Below, piece by piece: positions 34,386 through 43,571 of a DNA stretch of 64,000 nucleotides (the stretch's first letter is position 1; every line of letters starts with the position of its first letter). The notes under the pieces were generated by a model, which was given only the letters and a program-made list of their open reading frames with translations, did no database searches and was not told the origin of the DNA. The stretch spans positions 36,190 through 100,189 of the forward strand of contig CAWUUH010000009.1 in NCBI GenBank assembly GCA_963925735.1. Direction: 5' to 3'. Both the position numbers and the translations under genes were made by a program. The stretch comes from UBA4582 sp013204195 (GTDB lineage: Bacteria > Pseudomonadota > Gammaproteobacteria > Pseudomonadales > Azotimanducaceae).

Positions 34386-35792
34386 TCAGGCCTCTAACAT
34401 TTTCCGCAGTTCTTCCTGACGATACTTCTCACCAGCAATATACTTCAGATACCGCTTAGCGCTCTTCTCCATATCCTTATCTTTAGCCGCCTCTCGAAAA
34501 GACTTTGACGCTGCGTCCCAACGTTCCAACTGCATCTGGGAAATCCCTAACCAGAAGTAGGCGTTGGTTTTATTTTTAACGTCATTATCCAATGCTTGCT
34601 CATAGGCGACTATCGCTTCTTTATGCCGATCTTCGTTAGCCAATGCCTGTGCCAAGCGATAGTAGTTGTCGCCCTCTTTCGACAGTCTCGCCGCTTCGCC
34701 CCAGGCATCAATCGCCTTACCCATATCTTGAGACATCGTGTAAGAGGTGCCCAGGAGCTTCATGTTCTTTTCGTCTTTCTTTACCAGCTTCGCTTTGATG
34801 CCTTTCTCAAGCACCACTGCTGCCTCATAGGGTACTTCTGCGTTCAATAGTCGTTGAGCTAGCATAACGACTTCGCTTTCTTTAGCCAGCATACCCTGGC
34901 TATAGGCGGCGTAATAAGCAGACAGCGACCTGTCATCCCAATTTTTCTCGGAGTACATGCCTGCCAAATGCATCCAGTACTGCTTTTTCGGATAGACCGT
35001 GATGAGTCTCTCAAGCACGTTGATCACATTATCGTAATCCTTCAACTCGTTATAAATCACGACCTGAATATACCACCAGTTTTCTTTCATTGGTTTGCAT
35101 TCTACCGGTGCAGTTTGTGCGGCTAAAGCTAACGCCTGGTCCTTCTTACAGTCATCAGCAGTGATTTTCTCGACTGCTAAAGCTTCTCTGAGCGCGCTCT
35201 TAAAATCTTCGAGCTGGTAGTAGGCCGTTGCTCGAATAAATGTTACGCCGGCATCAGGCTCACCACGCAGTGCTTCCCAACGATCCATAAAACCAATCGC
35301 CTTGAGATACTTTTCCTGAGAGTAATACAACTGGAACAAGGACCGCAGCGTCGACAGCTCCAGCGCTTCAGTAATTTCCTGCTGCAGCACCATTTCATAG
35401 GCTTTCAACGTATTCGGAATGTCCTCAAGCGTGTAGTAAGCAAACGCCATCGTATTCCAAATTTGGGCCATCTCGTAGCTATTGACGCCCCGTCGTTCCA
35501 TTAATTCCTTGAGAATCTCAATTGCCTTACGCGGATCCGCAACGACATCGGGCTTGACCTCACCCTCAGCCAAGGGAATAGACTCTGGATCAATCAAAAT
35601 TTGAGCCTCAGACAGCGTCTTATAAGTACGCTCGCGCATGGCAGGCACCCTGCGAGTTTCCTTTTTCTTGTCAGCTGCCTGCACAGTGCCCGTGGACATG
35701 AGCCCTTGGGAGAGGCCAGTCATCATGACTGGCGCATTCCAGAGCACGCAAACGGCTACGAGAAAACCGATATTTAAAGATAATTTCTTCAT
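34386..35792 (-). CDS. Tetratricopeptide-repeat protein of the TonB2-type operon
   Basis: A 468-residue exported protein with a signal peptide (about residues 1-40, ending near VQAA) followed by TPR-like helical hairpins across about 80-440 (for example YRLAQALANEDRHKEAIVAYEQAL and AYFWLGISQMQLERWDAASKSF, given by their key parts). It is the last gene of the six-gene operon. I chose the ATG at 35792 with AGG eight bases upstream; a GTG three codons earlier is possible. In Vibrio-type TonB2 systems a TPR protein occupies the same place and probably acts in the periplasm. Confidence 0.8.
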   Translation of the reverse strand: MKKLSLNIGFLVAVCVLWNAPVMMTGLSQGLMSTGTVQAADKKKETRRVPAMRERTYKTLSEAQILIDPESIPLAEGEVKPDVVADPRKAIEILKELMERRGVNSYEMAQIWNTMAFAYYTLEDIPNTLKAYEMVLQQEITEALELSTLRSLFQLYYSQEKYLKAIGFMDRWEALRGEPDAGVTFIRATAYYQLEDFKSALREALAVEKITADDCKKDQALALAAQTAPVECKPMKENWWYIQVVIYNELKDYDNVINVLERLITVYPKKQYWMHLAGMYSEKNWDDRSLSAYYAAYSQGMLAKESEVVMLAQRLLNAEVPYEAAVVLEKGIKAKLVKKDEKNMKLLGTSYTMSQDMGKAIDAWGEAARLSKEGDNYYRLAQALANEDRHKEAIVAYEQALDNDVKNKTNAYFWLGISQMQLERWDAASKSFREAAKDKDMEKSAKRYLKYIAGEKYRQEELRKMLEA

Positions 35793-35801
35793 CGTATGCA
35801 C

Positions 35802-36452
35802 CTAACCCTCTGTCAATTGGAAGGTGATTTTGTTCTGGACACCGGCGGTCTCAACCGGATCTCCATCGACAATCTTCGGCTTGTATTTAAACTTCGTCGC
35901 TGCCTGTTCGGCGGCACGGTCAAATACACTGTTCGGACTGTCAACACACTCTTCTTCACTACGCGCATTCTGCACTCGTGCACAATTCTCGATCGTGACC
36001 GCATCCCTCACTGTTCCCTGAGCGGTTACTGTGAATTCAACGATCGCCCAACCGGTCAGTCCACGCTGCAATGCCCTACGAGGGTACTGAGGCTGAACTT
36101 TAACGATGGGTAAATATTCACCATCACTGATACCAAAACCGCCGCCAGAAACATTCACATTGACACTCATATCCACGTTTGACATAGAGAATCCTGTGTT
36201 GTCCACCGACACGTTAAAGTTCTGTGGTGGCGTTTCAGGTGGTGGCTCATCAGGTGGTGGTGGCTTCTTCGGCTTACGGTCCTTAACGTTGACCTCAGCG
36301 TCTTGTTTAACACGAACAAAATCGACCAAATTACCGATCTTGTCATCGGTCATCGCACTATCGGCACCGGCAATCAACGCCTGCATAAGATAAAACAATG
36401 ACAAGGTGACAAACACCCCGACAATGATTGAAAGACCTACTCTAATGACCAT
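35802..36452 (-). CDS. tonB: TonB2-type energy transducer
   Basis: A 216-residue TonB. It has an N-terminal membrane anchor (about residues 5-28), a short proline-rich spacer (KPPPPDEPPPETPPQ), a linker rich in V/N/G, and the TonB C-terminal domain starting near VKVQPQYPRRALQRGLTG. The spacer is short, as in TonB2 of Vibrio. An unusual cysteine-containing stretch (ENCARVQNARSEEECVDS) interrupts the C-terminal domain. It transmits proton-motive energy to outer-membrane receptors. It lies between exbD and the TPR gene. Confidence 0.9.
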   Translation of the reverse strand: MVIRVGLSIIVGVFVTLSLFYLMQALIAGADSAMTDDKIGNLVDFVRVKQDAEVNVKDRKPKKPPPPDEPPPETPPQNFNVSVDNTGFSMSNVDMSVNVNVSGGGFGISDGEYLPIVKVQPQYPRRALQRGLTGWAIVEFTVTAQGTVRDAVTIENCARVQNARSEEECVDSPNSVFDRAAEQAATKFKYKPKIVDGDPVETAGVQNKITFQLTEG

Positions 36453-36463
36453 CGACCGTCCTC

Positions 36464-36862
36464 CTACTTGTCTTCTGAAGCGATAGCAACCTGACTGATG
36501 CCAATAATTCTGGCAGCCTCCATGATTGCGAGCACTTTTTCGACTTTCGATTCACTATCAGCCTGGATAACCAGCCCGCCCTTAGGATTTTCCGCATGCA
36601 GCCTCTCCATAAGAGGTCTAACGTTACGAATGTCGACTTTCTTCTTGTCGATCCAAATAGAACTATCCGCACCAACACCGACCAGCAGTGATACTGTTTT
36701 CTTCATTTCAGCCGTCTTAGTATCAGGGCGATTAATTTCTACGCCCGTCTCTTTAATAAACGTTGCTGTCACAATAAAGAAGATCAACATGATAAACACC
36801 ACGTCGAGCATGGGCGTTAAATCCGCAACCTTCTCATCCGACTCTTGAGTTCTTCTACGCAT
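36464..36862 (-). CDS. exbD: ExbD-family proton-channel subunit
   Basis: A 132-residue ExbD with one N-terminal membrane helix. The helix carries the essential aspartate in LTPMLDVVFIMLIFF. The periplasmic part ends in a standard ExbD fold (GGLVIQADSESKVEKVLAIM). It forms the proton-driven motor with ExbB. The gene is 88 bases after exbB and 11 before tonB. Confidence 0.92.
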   Translation of the reverse strand: MRRRTQESDEKVADLTPMLDVVFIMLIFFIVTATFIKETGVEINRPDTKTAEMKKTVSLLVGVGADSSIWIDKKKVDIRNVRPLMERLHAENPKGGLVIQADSESKVEKVLAIMEAARIIGISQVAIASEDK

Positions 36863-36950
36863 TGTACGTATCCTGATCTAACGTTACCGCCGTGTCTTCA
36901 GACGATGAAATCTATCTTTTTGAAAAGCCCCGTCTTCGATGAACCTGTAA

Positions 36951-37466
36951 TTAATGGTCCATCGTCAAGGTATCTTCCATAAAATCCGATTCTGTCTGAA
37001 TCTTGGAAGTAATAAAGGTGTTCGCAAGCACGCCTGATAGGGTCGCAACCATCCCCGACATTGTCGGTATCGTCGCCATAGACACACCAGCAGCCATTGA
37101 TCTTGCATTACCGCCGGAGTAGGTCATGGCTTCAAACACCTGAACCATACCGGTCACCGTTCCCAGCAAACCTAACAGAGGTAACAGCGATATCAGCGTC
37201 TTAATGAAGTGCATGTTCGACGTCAGCTTTAGGTTCACCTCTGAGATCAACCGCAGTCGAATCATATGGGCATTCCAGGACGTGCGTTCTGCACGTCCTT
37301 CCCAATAGCTCAACGCCTTACCAACATCCAACTTGTGCTCAGTATTGATGAACATAGCTCGTTCAAAAATCAAAGCCCACATAATGAAGGTCGCACCGGC
37401 GATGAGAAAAAGCACATCACCACCGGCTTCAAAAAACGTTCGAATAGCAACGAATATTGCATCCAT
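36951..37466 (-). CDS. exbB: ExbB-family proton-channel subunit
   Basis: A 171-residue MotA/TolQ/ExbB protein with three membrane helices. The motifs LLPLLGLLGTVTGMVQVFEAM and a second pore helix ATIPTMSGMVATLSGVLANTF are typical. It is shorter than E. coli ExbB (244 residues), as in TonB2 systems, where the large TtpC partner supplies further parts. Three bases separate it from the upstream TtpC stop. A perfect 8-bp inverted repeat lies inside the gene at 37278-37298. Confidence 0.9.
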   Translation of the reverse strand: MDAIFVAIRTFFEAGGDVLFLIAGATFIMWALIFERAMFINTEHKLDVGKALSYWEGRAERTSWNAHMIRLRLISEVNLKLTSNMHFIKTLISLLPLLGLLGTVTGMVQVFEAMTYSGGNARSMAAGVSMATIPTMSGMVATLSGVLANTFITSKIQTESDFMEDTLTMDH

Positions 37467-37469
37467 GGA

Positions 37470-38837
37470 TTACTTACCTGCTTTCTCAGCGTGTTCGGCT
37501 ATCAAACCAGCACTTTGCTCGGTCAATATATGTAAGACCCCTGAGCTACGTGACTGCACAATAGAATGAAGCAGTACCGTTGGGATGGCGACAACCAGAC
37601 CCAATACTGTTGTGATCAAGGCCTGTGAGATACCACCAGCCATTGTCTTCGGATCGCCAGTACCAAACAGCGTGATCGCCTGGAAGGTAATAATCATACC
37701 GATTACCGTACCCAGCAGACCCAGCAGCGGTGCTACCATCGAGATGATCTTGATAAACGAGATGCGCGCCTGCAGAGCGGGTTGCTCCTTCAAGATTGCT
37801 TCGTCTAGCTTCAACTGCAGGGTTTCTGCATCGATGGTCAAGTTGTCATGATAAACAGCCAAAACACGACCTAATGGATTGTTCAGATTTGCAGTAGCGG
37901 TCTTCATCTGGGCTCGTACACGAGATGCAACGATGTTGAGCGTCGTGAATCGTTCGGCAGACAGCAATAGCGCAATAATACCCAGTGCGATGATCACATA
38001 ACCAGGCGTTCCACCCTGATGAACACGCTCTTCAAGGGTCGGCACCTGAACTTGTAGTGACAACAGCTGACCACGGGTAGGATCCAGACCAAACGGAACG
38101 AAACCACTGGTAGCAGCTCCTAGCTCGCCAGTTGAATCAACAAACCGAGAAGCCGGCTGACGAGCCAGTTCTTTAATAATGCCGTTTTCGATGTCGTAGC
38201 TAACATACTCGCCGTTGCTGATCAGGTTGAATGTACCGATTCGAACGATTTCCTGTTCGACAACTTCACCGTCCAACTTGTTAACCTTGGCTGTAAATCG
38301 GCTCACCTTTGATGATTCTGTCATTTCGCGCTGCAGTTCAAACCACAAACGTTCAATTTCTTCGATTGTCGCGAGCTTTGAACTCTTGCCCATAGATTGG
38401 GCGAAGTTACCGAGCCATTCACCGCGACCAGGAAATTCAGCTGACACAATAGAACCCTCAAAAACGCCTTGGGTGTCGCCACTGACCTGCTGGAGAACAC
38501 CGAACAGCTCACGTAATGAACCTAAGCGCTTTGACAGAACCTCTGTGAGACTAGCCAACGCCTGCTCATTAGCTTCGAATTTAGATTCTAACCGGTCGCT
38601 ACGTGCTTCTTCATCTTTCTGCATTTTACGAGCATCGTTGAGCGCTTGCTGCTGCTTGCTTTTGTCAGCCAAGAACGATTTTTCGCGTTGCTCATTGGAC
38701 TTCTTATTGACCAGCTTGCCTTCCTTAACCAGTTGTAACAACTCGCCAAGGCTCTTTGCTTGGATTTCGTCTTCGGCTCGAGCCGTCAACGAAAACGTCA
38801 GTGCCAGGGTAATCAGTGCTAATGTTATCTTCTTCAT
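37470..38837 (-). CDS. ttpC: Large MotA/TolQ/ExbB-domain protein (TtpC-like)
   Basis: A 455-residue protein. A signal peptide (about residues 1-21, ending TARA) is followed by a periplasmic helical region with a long coiled coil (about 45-110). Three membrane helices then carry a C-terminal ExbB-like domain with KIISMVAPLLGLLGTVIGMI and ALITTVLGLVVAIPTVLLH. It matches TtpC, which is needed for TonB2-dependent transport in Vibrio. The ribosome site GGAG lies in the end of the preceding DUF3450 gene. Confidence 0.87.
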   Translation of the reverse strand: MKKITLALITLALTFSLTARAEDEIQAKSLGELLQLVKEGKLVNKKSNEQREKSFLADKSKQQQALNDARKMQKDEEARSDRLESKFEANEQALASLTEVLSKRLGSLRELFGVLQQVSGDTQGVFEGSIVSAEFPGRGEWLGNFAQSMGKSSKLATIEEIERLWFELQREMTESSKVSRFTAKVNKLDGEVVEQEIVRIGTFNLISNGEYVSYDIENGIIKELARQPASRFVDSTGELGAATSGFVPFGLDPTRGQLLSLQVQVPTLEERVHQGGTPGYVIIALGIIALLLSAERFTTLNIVASRVRAQMKTATANLNNPLGRVLAVYHDNLTIDAETLQLKLDEAILKEQPALQARISFIKIISMVAPLLGLLGTVIGMIITFQAITLFGTGDPKTMAGGISQALITTVLGLVVAIPTVLLHSIVQSRSSGVLHILTEQSAGLIAEHAEKAGK

Positions 38838-38839
38838 TC

Positions 38840-39616
38840 TTATTCTCCAGGCGCCGGTACGGGTAACTTGACGAGGTCAGCAGTTTGTGTCTTTCGAGCG
38901 ATACGAATACCATCTCGAACGCCACCACGAAACTCGTCGGGTAAGATTGCCCAGCTTGATGTATTCGTATCCCAGACACCGGTGACAGCACCATCGGGAG
39001 ATTGGAACACCAACGATACTCGACCCCACTTCAGCAAATCAACTTGGCGAGACTTGCCGTCAAGCTCAATCACGTCTGCATAGGCCTCGATAGTAGAGCC
39101 GTATGAGTTCTCTAACTGATAAGCCTGCAGCACCTGGCTGAACTTCTCAGCGACGCTGACGTCAGGACGATCCAATGTTTCTTTCAAAAATTCGATTCGC
39201 TCACGACGTTCGCTGATCAGGAATGGCGTGTCGAGCTCGATATACTTATCCAGATTGTCAATCATTCGCTCGATCAGTGGCCCGATCTGACGTTCAATGA
39301 CGGTGACGTTGTCGATGGAAGCATTGAGCTCAGTCATTTCAGTTTCTTGACCAGCAATGAGTCGCTCTTGCTGCTTGTTGTAAACCCGCAAACCGTCAAC
39401 AACCTTCATAACCTGTTTGTACTGAGTCAAAAGGTCGCGAGTGTTATCCGCAATTTCATCGATCTTATTCTGTGATTTTCGACCATCCTGAGTTGTTGTG
39501 GCTCGAACGCCGAGCACTTCATCAAGGGATTGTGCGTTGACCATACCGGTCGAGAGGATAGACAAGATGCTTACCGCGGTGGCGACAAGGAAGTGTCTCA
39601 TGTGATGTTCATTCAT
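38840..39616 (-). CDS. DUF3450 periplasmic protein of the TonB2-type operon
   Basis: A 258-residue exported protein with a signal peptide ending near VNAQ. It continues with a long coiled coil (about 45-130) and a compact C-terminal region with VSLVFQSPDGAVTGVWD. These features and its place before ttpC match the DUF3450 family. The ATG at 39616 has AGG seven bases upstream; a longer reading adds 23 residues without a ribosome site. It is the first gene of the operon. No convincing Fur box is visible upstream. Its role is unknown, though it may form a periplasmic scaffold for TtpC. Confidence 0.82.
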   Translation of the reverse strand: MNEHHMRHFLVATAVSILSILSTGMVNAQSLDEVLGVRATTTQDGRKSQNKIDEIADNTRDLLTQYKQVMKVVDGLRVYNKQQERLIAGQETEMTELNASIDNVTVIERQIGPLIERMIDNLDKYIELDTPFLISERRERIEFLKETLDRPDVSVAEKFSQVLQAYQLENSYGSTIEAYADVIELDGKSRQVDLLKWGRVSLVFQSPDGAVTGVWDTNTSSWAILPDEFRGGVRDGIRIARKTQTADLVKLPVPAPGE

Positions 39617-39944
39617 GTTTATACCTATTCGGAAAAGGTTCTTTTTGTATGATGCTCCAATCGCTCGCCGGTCTCCTCGAATCAAATAATGAATCGAACA
39701 TTACGGTTGAACAATCAACGAGCACAGGATGAAGACGACCTGCAGGTTTGTCAAGACACGACCCTGCTTTTAATTGCTGCCTGAGCATTTAATCTAAGGG
39801 CTTCCGTCATCACCCTTGTTATGTTACAGACAGTTGAACTTCGAGCACATTGACCCAGCAGACGGACCCAGCAGACGGACCCAGACGGCTAACCGTTGAC
39901 TATGACGAAAACGCCACAGCAGATATCAGGCCAAGACGAACCAA
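39617..39944. other. Gap between the TonB2-type operon and the DLH gene
   Basis: A 328-base gap with no open frame I would support. It should contain the promoter of the DUF3450-to-TPR operon near its left end, but I cannot pick clear -35/-10 boxes. It holds a 13-bp tandem repeat at 39852-39888. Confidence 0.5.
39852..39888. repeat. 13-bp tandem repeat, 2.7 copies
   Basis: GACCCAGCAGACG occurs at 39852-39864 and 39865-39877, followed by a shortened copy GACCCAGACGG. It lies in the gap downstream of the DLH gene. Confidence 0.85.
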
Positions 39945-40613
39945 CTACAAATTCGCCGTCAACAGATCCAAGGTTCTTTGCCGCGCCAAATTGGCCGCCG
40001 CCTCGTTGTAGCTCGCCCGATGATCGCAGTTAAAGCCATGATCAGCGGCGTAGACATACACCGATACGCTCGCGTGAGCGGCCTTAATCTTGTCAACTTC
40101 CGCCAAGGGAATATGGGCATCAAGATCACCAAAATGCAAGATAGTGGGCACCTTTGGCTTGACGTCCAGAACCTGACTGATACCGCCACCATAATAACCA
40201 GACGCACAGGCGATACCTTGTGCTTGACCTGCGCATAGCCAGGTTAACATACCGCCAAAACAATACCCGACGACCGCGACATTGCCAAACTGTTGTAGAT
40301 AATTTATGCCGGCTTGCAGGTCATTCATGGTCAGCTTTAGGTCTAGCTTGCCACGGGCGATAGCCGCACCTAGAGCAATATCAGCAGGTGTATAACCCAG
40401 TTCGACCTGTTTTTCTGCGCGATCGAATATCGCTGGTGCAAGCGCTGCGTAACCATGGCTCGCATAGCCGTCGCAGACCTCACGAATATGTTGATTGACG
40501 CCAAATATTTCCTGAATGACAAGCACAGCCCCTTTACAATCACCCACCGGCTCGGCCAGATAAGCATCGAGCTCAAAACCATCGAGGGCGGTTAAATGCA
40601 CCTGCTTTCCCAT
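39945..40613 (-). CDS. Dienelactone hydrolase family protein
   Basis: A 222-residue alpha/beta hydrolase of the dienelactone hydrolase family. The nucleophile is a cysteine in GYCFGG, with the conserved IQEIFGVN near the N-terminus, the aspartate in GDLDAHIP and the histidine in ADHGFNCD. The type enzyme opens dienelactone to maleylacetate, but family members act on many esters. AGGAG precedes the ATG by six bases. It is 33 bases after the M16 protease and probably the last gene of an SDR-M16-DLH operon. Confidence 0.87.
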   Translation of the reverse strand: MGKQVHLTALDGFELDAYLAEPVGDCKGAVLVIQEIFGVNQHIREVCDGYASHGYAALAPAIFDRAEKQVELGYTPADIALGAAIARGKLDLKLTMNDLQAGINYLQQFGNVAVVGYCFGGMLTWLCAGQAQGIACASGYYGGGISQVLDVKPKVPTILHFGDLDAHIPLAEVDKIKAAHASVSVYVYAADHGFNCDHRASYNEAAANLARQRTLDLLTANL

Positions 40614-40646
40614 GTGAATCTCCTTTTGTTGGCCATCTAGAGGGTG

Positions 40647-43571
40647 TCAAATTGACCTGACGATAAACTCGGCACCCAAATCGCGCGCACTATTTTCATG
40701 GCACACCACCGCTCGAGCGCCTGGGCCTTGAAGGTAAAGCTGTGCGACACGCTTCACATCATCAATGTTGACGCCGAGGATGCCCTGCCTGACCTTTGCT
40801 CGATGCTCAGCACTGCGACCGAATAATTCATTATGATAAGCCTGTCGCGCAACCCCCGCCGGGGAACCTGGGGCATCTAGACTGCTGACGATACCCAAAA
40901 TCGACTCCTCTATTAGGTCACTGCCAATATCCGTGCGCAGCAACCAAGCCACGGACTCCTCGAAGGCATCGAAGGTCGATAGGAGATTAGGATCTCTGAA
41001 GGAATAAAAGCGAAAGATGCCATTACTACTATCGTGCCCAGCCCCACCGCCGTAGGCACCGCCCTGTTCACGCAGCACCTTATGAAGAAAGCCATTGCGC
41101 AGCACACCCGCGAGCACCGACAACGCTGGCGCATCTTCATGCTGCTCGGCGACGGTGGCAAAGGCACTGGCACAAAAGTTCACCTGACTGGTAGTCACCC
41201 AGGCCTGCGAAGCCTGGTTGCTGTCGAAATCACAAACAAACCTGCCGGCTTGAGGGTTTCCTTGAAAACCCTGCCAGCTTTGCTCAACTTGCTTGCTGGT
41301 CGTATTGAGCTCAGCGCCATCACACACCACCAGTAGACGCGGCTGCCCTGCCATCACATACGATTGCAAGGCTTCCAGCTCGACCACCAATTGCTCTAGT
41401 CTGGCATCGTCATCCAGGTCGCTGTCCAGTCGCTTCAACTGCTCGATACCCGCTAACCCGGTGAGTTCATGGTTTAGCCGGGAAACCGGCCTTAAATAGC
41501 TTGCTGCGGCCGTCATGGCCAACGTATGACCACTGCCGGTAATGCCGCCCTCACGTCGCACCCGCATATGCTTGACGATTTCTCGAACGCGAGCTTTTTC
41601 CCTAAAATTAGGCGTTATAAAGGTTTCGTTGAGTAACGCGATCATGCCGTCTCGCTTCGAATTCAAGGTGCGACTCGATAACGTCAAATGCGCCAACAAC
41701 GCATCTGGATCAGACACCTCACCACGAACGGCAGTATAAGCACTCACGCCACCGGTTATGCCGTGCTGCAAATGCTGAGTCTGAAGATAGTCCCGACCAC
41801 CAGAGCCCACCTCGGTTAGCAAATTAGTATACAGAGGTAACAACCGCAGCAGATTCGTCGGCAACGCCGGCAGGTCTAACACTACCTGGTGGTAGGTCAA
41901 GCCATTAGTCCCTGCGGCATAACCGCTGAGCTTTAATCCATGACCGAAAGTCGAATGCACTCCCCGCGGCGACGACATTTGCGGCGAGATATCCTCCAGG
42001 CCCACCTTCGGTAGTAACTCCAAGGGCTCTTCCTGGTCCTGGCGTTTTTGCAGCGCTCGTGCCTGCGTGACAATGCCAACCTTCTCTGCCTCACTTAAGG
42101 CTTGCTTGATCACCGCTAAACGCGCAATTTCCGCCTGGCGCAATGCCTGATTGAGATCCGCGTCAGGCGTCAACGCCAAGCAGACTCTATGGGTATTTTC
42201 CAACAACAACTGCTGAACCAAGCTTTTGAAAAAATCCGGCGCTTCAATGTCTGCCCGCAGCTGCACCAAGGCAGCGTCGAGATCCAACAATGCGATCGGG
42301 TCGCCGCGATGAATCGCCGCAGACATCGCCGAGAAGATCAACTGTAAGCCATAAGGCGTGCCGTCGCCGCCGATCTCGCGCTGATTGAGCTCGAGTTGGT
42401 GCAAGCAGGCTTCAATATTTTCTTTGGGTACACCGTCTCGCGCAACACGCTCGAGGGTTTCCAATATTAAGGCTTCCACCGCGGCCTGTTGATCTGGATT
42501 ACTGCCTTCAACGCCACAAAAGAAACTCATTTCAAAGTTGGATTCCTCGAGACCGCACAAAGGTGAAGCGTTGGCGCCCAGGCCGCTGGACTCAAGCGCA
42601 TGGCGCAAGGGTGAGGCACTGGTATCGAGCAGGACATCGGATAACAAATTACACTTAAGCAGAAGCCCAAGATCGGTATTCGGACCCAGCAGCCAGCCCA
42701 TCACGATATGGGTCTTGTCATTGAGCTCAGTGACGTCATCTACCGCGTAACTACCCTGGACTCGCTGGGTTTCGGTATAACGTTGCTCAGGGTATATCTC
42801 AATCTTCTCATCCAGACGACCAAAGCGACTAAGGGCCTTGGTGTCGAAACTTTCTTGCAGGACTACCGCGGGTATGTCACCGAAGGTCATAAAGATGGCA
42901 TTACTGGGATGGTAATGGCGGCGATAAAATTGCATCAACTGTTCGTAGGTTAACTCGGGAATATGGGCCGGATCGCCACCACTGTTGAAATGATATGTAC
43001 TGGTGGGAAACAAATAGGACTTCAACGTATCGTAAAGCACAGACATCGGTGAACTCGTGTCACCTTTCATCTCATTATAAACCACCCCCTTGTAGGTTAA
43101 CCGCGAGTCGGGATCTTCTGGATCCTCAAACTCGAGCCGATGGCCTTCCTGGGCAAAATCCAGCGGATCAAGACGAGGGAAAAACACCGCATCTAGATAA
43201 ATATCCAGCAGATTATTAAAGTCTTTGCGGTTCTGGCTGGCAAAGGGATACGCCGTATAGTCACTGGCAGTAAACGCATTCATAAACGTATTCAACGACC
43301 GACGAATCATCAGGAAAAATGGATCCCGCACGGGAAACCGTTCGCTGCCGCACAACACGGTATGCTCAAGGATATGCGCCACACCCCTAGAGTCTGCGGG
43401 TACGGTGCGCAGCGCCACCATAAAGACATTTTCCTGATAGTTACTTTCGAGATGCAGATGCATCGCACCGGTACCCCGATGCTCAAACTCGTGGACCGTT
43501 AGGTTAAGCGTGTCAATCCGTCGACTACGCTTGTGTTCAAAGGCTTGATGGCACGCGACTGGTTCGCTCAT
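40647..43571 (-). CDS. Insulinase family metalloprotease (M16C, presequence-protease-like)
   Basis: A 974-residue zinc protease with four homologous M16 domains. The inverted zinc motif is H66-ILE-H70 (VAHILEHTVLCG), and the distal glutamate lies in VVYNEMKGD. GDPAHIPELTYEQLMQFYRRHYHPSN and the total length match the PreP/Cym1-like M16C group. No signal peptide is seen, so it is cytoplasmic. PreP-type proteases degrade short unstructured peptides. The ATG overlaps the SDR stop (ATGA), which shows coupling. Confidence 0.88.
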   Translation of the reverse strand: MSEPVACHQAFEHKRSRRIDTLNLTVHEFEHRGTGAMHLHLESNYQENVFMVALRTVPADSRGVAHILEHTVLCGSERFPVRDPFFLMIRRSLNTFMNAFTASDYTAYPFASQNRKDFNNLLDIYLDAVFFPRLDPLDFAQEGHRLEFEDPEDPDSRLTYKGVVYNEMKGDTSSPMSVLYDTLKSYLFPTSTYHFNSGGDPAHIPELTYEQLMQFYRRHYHPSNAIFMTFGDIPAVVLQESFDTKALSRFGRLDEKIEIYPEQRYTETQRVQGSYAVDDVTELNDKTHIVMGWLLGPNTDLGLLLKCNLLSDVLLDTSASPLRHALESSGLGANASPLCGLEESNFEMSFFCGVEGSNPDQQAAVEALILETLERVARDGVPKENIEACLHQLELNQREIGGDGTPYGLQLIFSAMSAAIHRGDPIALLDLDAALVQLRADIEAPDFFKSLVQQLLLENTHRVCLALTPDADLNQALRQAEIARLAVIKQALSEAEKVGIVTQARALQKRQDQEEPLELLPKVGLEDISPQMSSPRGVHSTFGHGLKLSGYAAGTNGLTYHQVVLDLPALPTNLLRLLPLYTNLLTEVGSGGRDYLQTQHLQHGITGGVSAYTAVRGEVSDPDALLAHLTLSSRTLNSKRDGMIALLNETFITPNFREKARVREIVKHMRVRREGGITGSGHTLAMTAAASYLRPVSRLNHELTGLAGIEQLKRLDSDLDDDARLEQLVVELEALQSYVMAGQPRLLVVCDGAELNTTSKQVEQSWQGFQGNPQAGRFVCDFDSNQASQAWVTTSQVNFCASAFATVAEQHEDAPALSVLAGVLRNGFLHKVLREQGGAYGGGAGHDSSNGIFRFYSFRDPNLLSTFDAFEESVAWLLRTDIGSDLIEESILGIVSSLDAPGSPAGVARQAYHNELFGRSAEHRAKVRQGILGVNIDDVKRVAQLYLQGPGARAVVCHENSARDLGAEFIVRSI

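Noticed and set aside
39617..39800. Possible Fur box upstream of the TonB2-type operon.
   Set aside because: The AT-rich stretch near 39685 does not show the GATAAT repeats well enough.
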